DNA of 64,000 nucleotides from Roseibium aggregatum (GTDB taxonomy: Bacteria > Pseudomonadota > Alphaproteobacteria > Rhizobiales > Stappiaceae). The DNA lies in the NCBI RefSeq assembly GCF_014692675.1, contig NZ_JABFCZ010000014.1, positions 62,001 through 126,000 of the forward strand, in the 5' to 3' direction. The translations under genes were made by a program, and so were the position numbers. Under the pieces are notes generated by a model that saw only the letters and a list, made by a program, of their open reading frames with translations, made no database searches and was not told where the DNA came from. How positions within the stretch are numbered: position 1 is the stretch's first letter; each line of letters opens with the position of its first letter. Of the stretch, positions 25,588 through 33,197 are shown piece after piece.

Positions 25588-28254
25588 TCACGGCAATTTG
25601 GTCTGGACCAGCGGCTTGCCGAATTCGGTCGCGTGGTAATTGTGGCAGAGCGTGCAGGTCTCGCCGGCGGCTTCATCCGTATGGCAATCGGTGCACATGT
25701 TCTTTTCGATCGGGCTGAACGTCGGCGAGAAGACGGCCGGATTGTCGCCTTCGTAGGTCTTCAGATAGGTATCGGGAGCGGGGTCCAGTTCGTGGCAGGT
25801 CCGGCATCCCTTTTCGCCCACGGCGTCGATATGGGGTTCGTGGGAGAACTTGGTGAAGCGGTCCTTCACCCGTCCGGAGTTGAACGGCTTCCATTTGACG
25901 TGCTGTGTCCCGCTTTCGTCGTCGACGCTGTGGCACTTGGTGCAGCGCCCAACGGCATCGGGCGAGGAAAGCTGGTTGAAGACCGGCGCCAGCATGCCCT
26001 GCCGCTCTGTGCCAAAGGCGGTCCCGGTATAGTCGAGCCAGCTGCGCAGGAAGCGGTCGGCGTGGCCCATCGGGCGGTAGCGGATCGTGAAATCCTGCCG
26101 GTACCAGCCGCCGAGCTCCGCCCAGGTTTCCGGATTGAAATGTGCCTGTTCATGTTCGGCTGAAGGCTGGTCGGTATCCGAAGCCGGTACTTCCAGTCCG
26201 CCGCCGCCGGTGTCGCCGGACAGAATATCGCCGTTCGAACTGTCCGGGGCTCCTGCGTCCTCGCCGGCCCCGGCAGGCTCGCTGAGAAGACCGGCTCCGA
26301 TCTCGTCGGCCCCTGCCGGCTGGCTGAGAAGGCCGGCTCCGTCCTCGTCTGCGCCCGCCGGCTGGCTGAGCAGGCCGCCACCGTCCTCGTCGGCCCCTGC
26401 CGGCTGGCTGAGGAGACCGGCCCCGGCCTCGTCTGCGCCTGCCGGCTGGCTGAGGAGACCGGCACCGGCCTCATCGGCCCCTGCCGGCTGGGTGAGCAGA
26501 CTGCCACCGGCCTCGTCCGCCCCGGCAGGCTGGCCAAGCAGATCCGCGCCGCTGTCGCCGGACCCGGAAAGATCGTCGGAAGAGCCCAGGATGTCTCCGT
26601 CCGAAGAGGACTCATCGCCTCCCAGGATCGACCCGCCATCGTCACCCTGTCCGGTGGAAGATGCGGATGCGTGTTCTGCTGCCTCCGCTGCTGCCTTCGC
26701 CTTTTCGGCTTCTTCCTGGGCTTTCGTTTCGGCTTCTTTCTGCTGGGCTTCGAATTCGACGGTCGGCAGGCCTTTGTCGTGTTTTTCCAGATCGTCCTGC
26801 AGATTGGGGAACCAGTCGCGGTTGGCAGAGGCGATCACGTCATGGGAAATCAGGCCGGTCAGGTAGGACATGTCCAGCCGGTCCATATCCGTGCCTTTGT
26901 CATCGGACGGCATGTGCATCGCCTTCATGATGCCCTGGTTCTCGAACCGGGCGAACAGGCCTTTGACCGACCACGCAAATTTCGCGACATTGGCCAGATC
27001 CTCGTCGCTCGCGTCGGTCAGGTCGAGCAGGTCGAGTTTGGCGATCGGGTCGGCCACGCTTTTTCCGGATTTGTCCTTCGCCAGCAGGGCCTTCATGAAG
27101 GCGGTCAGCCGGGCTTCCGAATACTCGGGCCAACTGCCGATATCGATATGGCGTTCCTCCAGGGTCGCAACATCGAGACCCGGAACGGCGAGGAAATTGA
27201 TGCCTTTGGGACCGCTGACGCGCGTCGTGCCGAGGATATCGCCCTCGTGACAGCTGGAGCACATGGTGTCGAAGGACCGGACTTCCATGTATTTCTGGTC
27301 CGCGCCCGGCTGGTGACAGTCCATGCAGGTGCCCGGTACCGAGGCGGGCGCCGTTTCCGCTGCCTTCGGGAAATGGGTGCCGAAGTGGGACTTGTGGTCG
27401 AAAATGATCCGGGTTCGCCGGTTGAACGGGTAATTCGTGAATTGCGGATGCGTGTTCACGAATTCCCCGAATTTCGAGACATGGCAGGTCTGGCAGCGGA
27501 GATTGGAGACCGTGGTGAGACTGTGGACGCCGCGCTCGTGTTCCTGGTGGCAGGTGGCGCAATAGATCTCGGTTTTCCCGGAAGCCTGTTTCGGCGGAGC
27601 GAAGGATATCCGGTGGACCCAGCTGTCGTTCTGGATCGTCTTGCCGTCCGGGCCGTCATTATACGCGGCGGTCAGTTTCTCAAGCCGTTCGACCGGGTTG
27701 GTATGCGGCGAAAAAGGCGCATTGCCGACGTTATGGCAGGCGACACACAGGTTGGCGTTTTCCTTCGCGCTGGTGCTTGCGGCGAAGCTGTGCAGCCATC
27801 CGAGCTTGTCGGCCTTGACGCCGGCGTGGCAGGCGTCGCAATTCGTCAGGCTGGCATGGGATGAGGAGAGTGGCCCCGGCATCAGGAGCCGGCCCGCCTG
27901 ACTGCTCGCGACGATCAGCACCACCAGGCCCACGGCAAGCGCGGCTGCCCAGCGGGCCATGCGGCCCCGTCTGGTCCGCAGGCTCGGCTGGGGAACGCAA
28001 GGTTCCTGCTGCTGGCAGCAGCGTCCGTCCGGAAGCGGACCGCTTTCGCAAGGCCCGCCTTTCAGCTGCGAACGGGTGCAGCGCCAGCGTCCGTCGACCA
28101 GATGCGGTTTGCAGGCCGCCGCCGCGCCGCATTTGCCGTGCATGTCCGGGCCGAGCGGGCAGGGCTTTCCCTCCGCCAGGTGTCCGCAAACCCACTTGTC
28201 CTGCGGGCGCTGGTAGGGGCTGTCTCGAAAGCCGAATTTCTGCAGGACGGTCAC
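25588..28254 (-). CDS. Decahaem c-type cytochrome with cytoplasmic Cys-rich N-terminal domain and 14-residue repeats
   Basis: The 888-residue protein has ten CXXCH motifs: six in the N-terminal half (CDACH, CVACH, CATCH, CQTCH, CMDCH, CSSCH) and four near the C terminus (CTKCH, CRTCH, CTDCH, CTLCH). A single transmembrane helix at about 102-118 separates them from a 100-residue N-terminal domain with nine cysteines (23, 32, 42, 48, 59, 69, 79, 80, 86) that would sit in the cytoplasm. Between the two haem blocks lies a coiled/charged stretch and a low-complexity Gly/Asp/Ser/Leu region with seven 14-residue repeats. It is the last gene of the cluster, one base after the b-type membrane protein. 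It is probably a membrane-anchored periplasmic electron carrier; partner and acceptor are unknown. I know of no characterised homologue. Confidence 0.88.
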   Translation of the reverse strand: MTVLQKFGFRDSPYQRPQDKWVCGHLAEGKPCPLGPDMHGKCGAAAACKPHLVDGRWRCTRSQLKGGPCESGPLPDGRCCQQQEPCVPQPSLRTRRGRMARWAAALAVGLVVLIVASSQAGRLLMPGPLSSSHASLTNCDACHAGVKADKLGWLHSFAASTSAKENANLCVACHNVGNAPFSPHTNPVERLEKLTAAYNDGPDGKTIQNDSWVHRISFAPPKQASGKTEIYCATCHQEHERGVHSLTTVSNLRCQTCHVSKFGEFVNTHPQFTNYPFNRRTRIIFDHKSHFGTHFPKAAETAPASVPGTCMDCHQPGADQKYMEVRSFDTMCSSCHEGDILGTTRVSGPKGINFLAVPGLDVATLEERHIDIGSWPEYSEARLTAFMKALLAKDKSGKSVADPIAKLDLLDLTDASDEDLANVAKFAWSVKGLFARFENQGIMKAMHMPSDDKGTDMDRLDMSYLTGLISHDVIASANRDWFPNLQDDLEKHDKGLPTVEFEAQQKEAETKAQEEAEKAKAAAEAAEHASASSTGQGDDGGSILGGDESSSDGDILGSSDDLSGSGDSGADLLGQPAGADEAGGSLLTQPAGADEAGAGLLSQPAGADEAGAGLLSQPAGADEDGGGLLSQPAGADEDGAGLLSQPAGADEIGAGLLSEPAGAGEDAGAPDSSNGDILSGDTGGGGLEVPASDTDQPSAEHEQAHFNPETWAELGGWYRQDFTIRYRPMGHADRFLRSWLDYTGTAFGTERQGMLAPVFNQLSSPDAVGRCTKCHSVDDESGTQHVKWKPFNSGRVKDRFTKFSHEPHIDAVGEKGCRTCHELDPAPDTYLKTYEGDNPAVFSPTFSPIEKNMCTDCHTDEAAGETCTLCHNYHATEFGKPLVQTKLP
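26248..26541 (-). repeat. Seven tandem 42-bp repeats inside the decahaem cytochrome gene
   Basis: The repeats encode seven near-identical 14-residue units of the form LLSQPAGADEAGAG, with changes mostly at positions 3-4 and 11-14. They are in frame and lie between the two haem blocks. Tandem units this similar in DNA should vary in number between strains. Confidence 0.93.
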
Positions 28255-28255
28255 G

Positions 28256-29092
28256 TCAGGCTATCCCGGTCGAAAAGGCGTAGGCGACGATGACGTGAAT
28301 GACGATCACCACCACCAGCGCGTAGGTTGGGGGGATATGCAGAAACAGCCAGAGCTTCAGCAAGCCGGCGTTGGCATAATGAAAGTCGAGACCGTTTTTC
28401 GCTTCGACCAGTTCCCGCAACCGCTCCAGCCGGGCCTTGCCGTCCTTGTCGAGGTAGCGCTCGATTGAATCGAGTTCTCCCTGAAGCCGGGTCAGCGGCA
28501 GCCTGGAGGCGCGCAGATGGGCAAGGATATTGCGCGGGCGGGCGAAAAACGGACCGAGCAGGTCGTTATAGAGCTTGGCGATGCTTTGGGTGTTGCCGTC
28601 CTCCACGGACTCAAGCGCCACGGCCTCGGCTTCGGCGGCGAGCTGTGCCCGGAAGACGGGAATGCGTTCGAATATCAATCGTTCGCCATAGGATTCCAGC
28701 CGCGTCGGTAAGGTCTTGCTCATCCAGGTTCCCACCAGCCCGCTGACTGCGACGAGGATGAACAGGCCCCACAACAGCCATTCCAGCGGTGTGTCGGGAA
28801 GCTGGTAGCGGGTGTGGGCGAGGAAAATGCCCAGGACCACGAACCCGAGATAGATGTGCACCAGAAGCCAGAACCGGACACGTCCGAACGGCAGGATCAC
28901 GACGCGCTTGCGCAAGGTGAGCAGCATCATTACCGCCATGCAGCCCAGAAGAAGCCAGCCGTTGAAGTACTGGACATCGCGAAGCGATACGTCGTAGCCG
29001 AGATTGCCCACCAGAAACAGCGCGTAGGCCACGGCCGCGAACAGGAGGTTGAGGAGCACACGCTTGTCGAAGAACCAGTTCAGCCAAGCCAT
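28256..29092 (-). CDS. Integral membrane protein, probable di-haem cytochrome b-like subunit
   Basis: The 278-residue protein has about five hydrophobic helices (about 12-30, 44-60, 72-94, 105-124, 246-272) and a soluble helical insert (about 130-235). Histidines 79 and 93 (LLVHIYLG, LAHTRYQ) and 252 and 266 (FLHIPPTY, VIHVIVAY) form two pairs each 14 residues apart, the spacing seen for haem b ligands in cytochrome b561 and ferric-reductase folds. This is suggestive, not proof. The gene overlaps the upstream Fe-S gene by 13 bp and is one base from the decahaem gene, so translation is coupled. It may pass electrons across the inner membrane between the ferredoxin-like protein and the cytochromes. 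Confidence 0.75.
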   Translation of the reverse strand: MAWLNWFFDKRVLLNLLFAAVAYALFLVGNLGYDVSLRDVQYFNGWLLLGCMAVMMLLTLRKRVVILPFGRVRFWLLVHIYLGFVVLGIFLAHTRYQLPDTPLEWLLWGLFILVAVSGLVGTWMSKTLPTRLESYGERLIFERIPVFRAQLAAEAEAVALESVEDGNTQSIAKLYNDLLGPFFARPRNILAHLRASRLPLTRLQGELDSIERYLDKDGKARLERLRELVEAKNGLDFHYANAGLLKLWLFLHIPPTYALVVVIVIHVIVAYAFSTGIA

Positions 29093-30786
29093 TTGAGCAA
29101 CTTCTCGGTATCGCGGATGTTGGTTCGGGTCAGCGCATCATGCGGACAGGCCTGGACACAGGCCGGGCCGGTGAGCTGATCGGAGCAGAAATCGCATTTG
29201 GTCGCCCGGCTGATCACTTGTCCGTCGTTGTCGCGGACGAGCGCGCCGGTCTCGTCGCGAATGTCGACCATGCGGATGTTGTTGTAGGGGCAGGAATTGG
29301 CGCAGGTCGCGCAGCCGATGCAGATCGAATCGTCGATGACCACCACGCCGGTGTTTTCGGTCCGGTGAATGGCCCCTGTCGGACAGCCGATCAGGCAGAC
29401 CGGGTCGGTGCAATGCATGCAGGCGTTGGCGATCATGGCGTTTTCGAAGGAATAGCCGTGCCGCACGAACCGGGGATTGTAGTCATGGGCGGTTGCGCAG
29501 GCGCGCACGCAGTCGTCGCAGCCGACACAGCGGTCCAGATTGATCACCATGGCGTTTTCGCCGTTGATGAAGCGGTGATCGACGACGAAATCCATCATTC
29601 CCTGGCGCATTTCCTCCTGACGGCCTTCCGCTTCGGAGGAAAGGCCCTTGTTCAGGAATTTTGCGGGAAGACCGGGGAGCACATGGCTTCGGATCAGGTG
29701 CGTCGGTATCCGGATCACATCGACATAGCCGATGGCGCGCAGGCTCACATTGAGCGTCATGCCGCCGGCGCCGTTTTTTTCCGAGGCCGCGATTTCGTCG
29801 AGCCCGAACGTGTCGTTGCGCGACAGGTGGCTGACCGTTCTCTCGCCGTGATCGATTCGTTCGCTGACCCGGGCGAAACCGCTGTTGATCAACAGCAGCC
29901 CGTCGAGATGGTTCCCCTCTTCGCAGATCAGGGGCTCGTGCTCGATGACGTGCCCGGTTCCGGCCTGCCGGGCGATTTCGCGTTTGAACCGGTGCGTCCA
30001 GTCGAAGTTGCCGTAGGTCTCGAACAGGGACTGGCGGGCGATTTCATGGAGCTTGTCGCGGCTGACATGGTCGAAGACCGGGCATTCCTGCAGCCGGGTC
30101 AGCAGTCCGCGTTCGTGATAGAGCGTGTCGATCCGCTGCCGGAAATGTTCCGACCAGTTGCGGATGTCGCGCAAACCCTGCCAGCGCAGTTCGAACAGCA
30201 CCGTATCGTCCTGGAAAGCGAAGACGCTTGCGCTGCGCAGGCTGCGCGTCAGGGCGGCCAGTTCGCCGAACATTTCCGGCGCTTGAAGGGTGAATGCCGA
30301 ATCCTGGCCTTCCAGCGTTTCGATATCGACCTTGCCCAGTTCGCCGAGGTCGCTTGCTTGCGGTGCGCGGGCTTTCCACCTGCTTCCGGCTTTCCGGCGG
30401 GTCTTGCGGTATTCCGCAGGCTTGCGCCGCGCCAGCAATTGTCGGAGCGAGCGGGACCAGGATTTCCGGCTCCGGGATCCGGGCTTCGTATAGCCGGCCC
30501 CGGCAGCCGGAGACGACAGGCCGATCACCTTGCCTTCCAGGATCGCGAACAGGGAATTGCCGTAGTCGCCTTTCCGGATGATCACTTCGCCACGATTGAA
30601 ACGCCGGATGCGGCCGTCGTTTGCGATGATCTGGTCGAGCGGCAGCCAGTCCGGGAAGTCGCCCGCGTTGACGCCGGCGAATGCCGGCAGGGCGAGGATG
30701 CGCGCAATGGCTTCCTCGTCCAGCGGCTCCTCGCCGAAGGGTTCATCCCAGCGCTGGTTGCGCTCGTCGCGGAGTTCCGGATCCAA
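29080..30786 (-). CDS. Tandem cyclic-nucleotide-binding fold protein fused to a four-[4Fe-4S] ferredoxin domain
   Basis: The 568-residue soluble protein has two cNMP-type beta-barrels (about 50-205 and 235-370) and a C-terminal polyferredoxin. In the first barrel, GNSLFAILEGKVIGL and the phosphate cassette FGELAALTRSLRSAS keep the Glu and Arg expected to hold cyclic nucleotide, but a basic 70-80-residue insert (about 91-168) splits it. The second barrel has lost these residues. There is no DNA-binding helix-turn-helix. Sixteen cysteines (420-430, 456-468, 489-499, 531-547) make four clusters like those of DmsB/HybA-type subunits. It may gate or relay electrons in response to a nucleotide signal. 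Proteins with this architecture exist but I know no function for them. Confidence 0.85.
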   Translation of the reverse strand: MDPELRDERNQRWDEPFGEEPLDEEAIARILALPAFAGVNAGDFPDWLPLDQIIANDGRIRRFNRGEVIIRKGDYGNSLFAILEGKVIGLSSPAAGAGYTKPGSRSRKSWSRSLRQLLARRKPAEYRKTRRKAGSRWKARAPQASDLGELGKVDIETLEGQDSAFTLQAPEMFGELAALTRSLRSASVFAFQDDTVLFELRWQGLRDIRNWSEHFRQRIDTLYHERGLLTRLQECPVFDHVSRDKLHEIARQSLFETYGNFDWTHRFKREIARQAGTGHVIEHEPLICEEGNHLDGLLLINSGFARVSERIDHGERTVSHLSRNDTFGLDEIAASEKNGAGGMTLNVSLRAIGYVDVIRIPTHLIRSHVLPGLPAKFLNKGLSSEAEGRQEEMRQGMMDFVVDHRFINGENAMVINLDRCVGCDDCVRACATAHDYNPRFVRHGYSFENAMIANACMHCTDPVCLIGCPTGAIHRTENTGVVVIDDSICIGCATCANSCPYNNIRMVDIRDETGALVRDNDGQVISRATKCDFCSDQLTGPACVQACPHDALTRTNIRDTEKLLKWLG

Positions 30787-30797
30787 ACCGACTGCCC

Positions 30798-31817
30798 TCA
30801 GTTCGATACCGGTCCCTTGTACTTGTCCGGACCGGGTATGTATTTGTCGATGGCGCCGAAGGTCGTGCCGTCATAGGTGTCGGAAAATTTCAGCCCCAGA
30901 ACCGAAACCTTGCCGGCCGCCTCGGTCAGCTCGGCTTCATTGTTGAGTTTCAGCTTTGCCTCATTGGCGGCCTTGTAGATTTCGACCAGTTCGGGCGCGT
31001 CCGGCAGCAGCTTGGCGAGGCTGGCAATCACCTTGCGGGCGTTGTCGGCGCGTTTCGCCATCTTCAGCGCATAATCCGCCTTCTCGGTCGCCTTGCTGAC
31101 GCCGATCAGGGCGGTTTCCAGTTCAACGATGCGGCCAACGACGAACAGCATACGCTTGCGTTCGATGGAATCTTCCCGGTTGCTCGCACCCTTGTTGTAC
31201 CAGTTGTTGTGGCGCACTTCGCCCTGCGACCAGCTCACCAGTTCGAACGGACTTCCGGCGGCATGACCGCCGACATTGACCAGCTTCTCGTTCGGCACGA
31301 GGTGGCAGCTGAAGCAGTTCTTGGCCAGCGTATAGGTCATTTTCGGCCGGATCATCCCGGCCGCTTCAGCCTTGGCCCAGCGGGCGGCGACTTCCTCGGG
31401 CGTCTCCTGGCCTTCCTTCTTGCCGCTGAAGCCGGAATGCACCTTGTACCAGTTCTTGCCGGCCGAGTGGCAGGACTCACAGGAAATGCCGGCGATGACA
31501 TCGGGCTTTGAATTGACCGTCTGGGTGGTGAAATGGCAATTCAGGCAAAGGCTGTCCGCCTTGAGCCGTTTGACGCCCATTTTTTCCGCGATTTCCTTGG
31601 CTTCCTTGCTCTGAGGCAAGCTCCGGTAGGTGGCGAAATGGTGGGTCTTCTGCCAGACCGCAGCCTCAGCCTTGTGACACTCGGCGCATTCGTTCGGACC
31701 GACGACGAGATCCGGGTCGATAGCCATGGCCGGCGCCATGAATGCGGAGAAGAACAGCGGGACGGCTATTACAGCCAGCCAACGCCACCGTGCTGGAATC
31801 AAACGTTTCATACTCAT
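30798..31817 (-). CDS. Tetrahaem cytochrome c, cytochrome c554-like
   Basis: With the ATG at 31817 (AGGACGG ribosome-binding site) the protein is 339 residues with a signal peptide ending near FMAPAMA-ID. Frame upstream of this point runs through the reductase gene and is a shadow. Four CXXCH motifs are present (CAECH, CLNCH, CESCH, CFSCH), with histidines nearby for bis-His ligation (KTHHFATYRSL, KVHSGF, GGHAAG). The spacing resembles cytochrome c554-type proteins of nitrifiers. The C-terminal third is a haem-free helical domain rich in Ala and Lys. It should be a soluble periplasmic carrier linking the other cluster members. It lies 11 bp before the Fe-S gene. Confidence 0.88.
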   Translation of the reverse strand: MSMKRLIPARWRWLAVIAVPLFFSAFMAPAMAIDPDLVVGPNECAECHKAEAAVWQKTHHFATYRSLPQSKEAKEIAEKMGVKRLKADSLCLNCHFTTQTVNSKPDVIAGISCESCHSAGKNWYKVHSGFSGKKEGQETPEEVAARWAKAEAAGMIRPKMTYTLAKNCFSCHLVPNEKLVNVGGHAAGSPFELVSWSQGEVRHNNWYNKGASNREDSIERKRMLFVVGRIVELETALIGVSKATEKADYALKMAKRADNARKVIASLAKLLPDAPELVEIYKAANEAKLKLNNEAELTEAAGKVSVLGLKFSDTYDGTTFGAIDKYIPGPDKYKGPVSN

Positions 31818-31870
31818 TTTACCGTCCTGTTTCTCAAATGAATTACGAAATCTGAAAATCGTCGCCAGGC

Positions 31871-33154
31871 TCAGGCATCGAGGACAATGTCCCCGTCCGG
31901 GCAGGCGATACACACGAGAGCCGTTCCCTTGGCGGGCTGGCTCGTCGGAGGTGTAACGTAGGTGACCTTGCCTTCCTTGACGGCTGTCGCGCAGGTGCCG
32001 CAGTTGCCGGCACGGCAGCCCGATGCAATCTGAACGCCGCATTCTTCTGCGAGGTCCAATAACGTTTCCGCAGCTTCGCTCCAGGGAACCGACTTGTTGG
32101 AACGGGCGAAGCTGACGGTCGGCGCTTCGCCGCCGCTCGCGCTGCTTTCCGCCGCAGCGGCCGGGGCCGCCTTCTTGACGGACGCGGGCCCGAAGGCTTC
32201 GAAACGGATATCTTCCTCCGGAACGCCCCATTCCTTCAAGCTGGTGGTCACGGCGTTCATCATGGGCGGGGGGCCGCAGATGTAGAACTCGAAGTTCGAC
32301 GTCTTGAGGTAATCCTTCATCACGTCGATGGAGAGATATCCGGCGCAATCGCAGTTCTTTGCTGCAACGTCGTCATCGGCCGGGTCGCTGTAGAGAACGA
32401 CCAGATGGAAATTGCTGTTGTTGCTGATGATTTCGCGGATTTCGTCGATGCAGGCGATGTCCTCGCCATTCCTGACGGCGTAGAAAAACCAGGCTTCCCG
32501 ATGGCTGTTCGTGTCGGCAAGCCACTTGAGCATGGACAGGACCGGCGTCAGGCCGACGCCGCCGCCGATCAGGGCAACCGGCCGGTCCGAATGAACGTCC
32601 AGGTGGAATTTGCCGTTCGGCGCCATGACGTCGATAACGTCGCCTTCCTTCACATTGTTATGGAAGAAATTCGACGACAGGCCCGGCGGAACGCCTGGTT
32701 CGGCCGAAGGGGGAGGGCCCAGGCGACGGACTGAAATCCGGTAAAAATCGCGATCCTCCGGGCTCCCGGAAAGCGAATAGCACCGCACGACAGGGCGAGG
32801 CTGATCGGGGATATTCAGTTCGAAGGTCAGAAACTGGCCCGGGAGGAACGGTGGAAGAGACCCGCCGTCGTGGGGCTCCAGGTAAAACGAGCAGATATCG
32901 CCAAGCTTGTTTTCAAGCTGGCGCCTGACGACACGGAATTTCCGTTTGCCGGACCAGGTCAAGACGTTGCGCTGCCGGTCGGTTTCAGCCCGCTTGATCA
33001 GGATGTCGGTCTGCTTCTTGAAAAATGCCAGCCGTTGCTGATCCATGTGGCGCTTGCGCAGAGCGCCGGCGAATTGCGTGATCATGCCGGCGCCGGCCTG
33101 AAGCAGCGCCGCGATCACGATGAATCCGCCACCGATCTGGAGCGCCAGTATCAT
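31871..33154 (-). CDS. Membrane-anchored FAD/NAD(P)H oxidoreductase with C-terminal [2Fe-2S] ferredoxin domain
   Basis: The 427-residue protein begins with one transmembrane helix (about 2-24) and a basic linker. The ferredoxin-reductase fold follows: FAD motif RCYSLSGSP, NAD(P) motif GGGVGLTPVLSML and the C-terminal CGPPPMMNAV. A short Ala/Ser linker joins a plant-type [2Fe-2S] domain (GCRAGNCGTC and a distal LVCIACP cysteine). The domain order is that of Hcr- or phthalate-reductase-type enzymes, whereas NqrF has the iron-sulphur domain first. It should take electrons from cytoplasmic NAD(P)H into the cluster. The gene sits between the barrel and the tetrahaem cytochrome and shares their strand. 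Confidence 0.88.
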   Translation of the reverse strand: MILALQIGGGFIVIAALLQAGAGMITQFAGALRKRHMDQQRLAFFKKQTDILIKRAETDRQRNVLTWSGKRKFRVVRRQLENKLGDICSFYLEPHDGGSLPPFLPGQFLTFELNIPDQPRPVVRCYSLSGSPEDRDFYRISVRRLGPPPSAEPGVPPGLSSNFFHNNVKEGDVIDVMAPNGKFHLDVHSDRPVALIGGGVGLTPVLSMLKWLADTNSHREAWFFYAVRNGEDIACIDEIREIISNNSNFHLVVLYSDPADDDVAAKNCDCAGYLSIDVMKDYLKTSNFEFYICGPPPMMNAVTTSLKEWGVPEEDIRFEAFGPASVKKAAPAAAAESSASGGEAPTVSFARSNKSVPWSEAAETLLDLAEECGVQIASGCRAGNCGTCATAVKEGKVTYVTPPTSQPAKGTALVCIACPDGDIVLDA

Positions 33155-33197
33155 CGTACGCTCCTCGTCTTACGCATGGCTTTTGGCTTTGCGAACA

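Noticed and set aside
26248-26541. Regular direct repeats that could look like a CRISPR array
   Set aside because: Units are contiguous 42-bp in-frame repeats without unique spacers and encode a 14-residue protein repeat.
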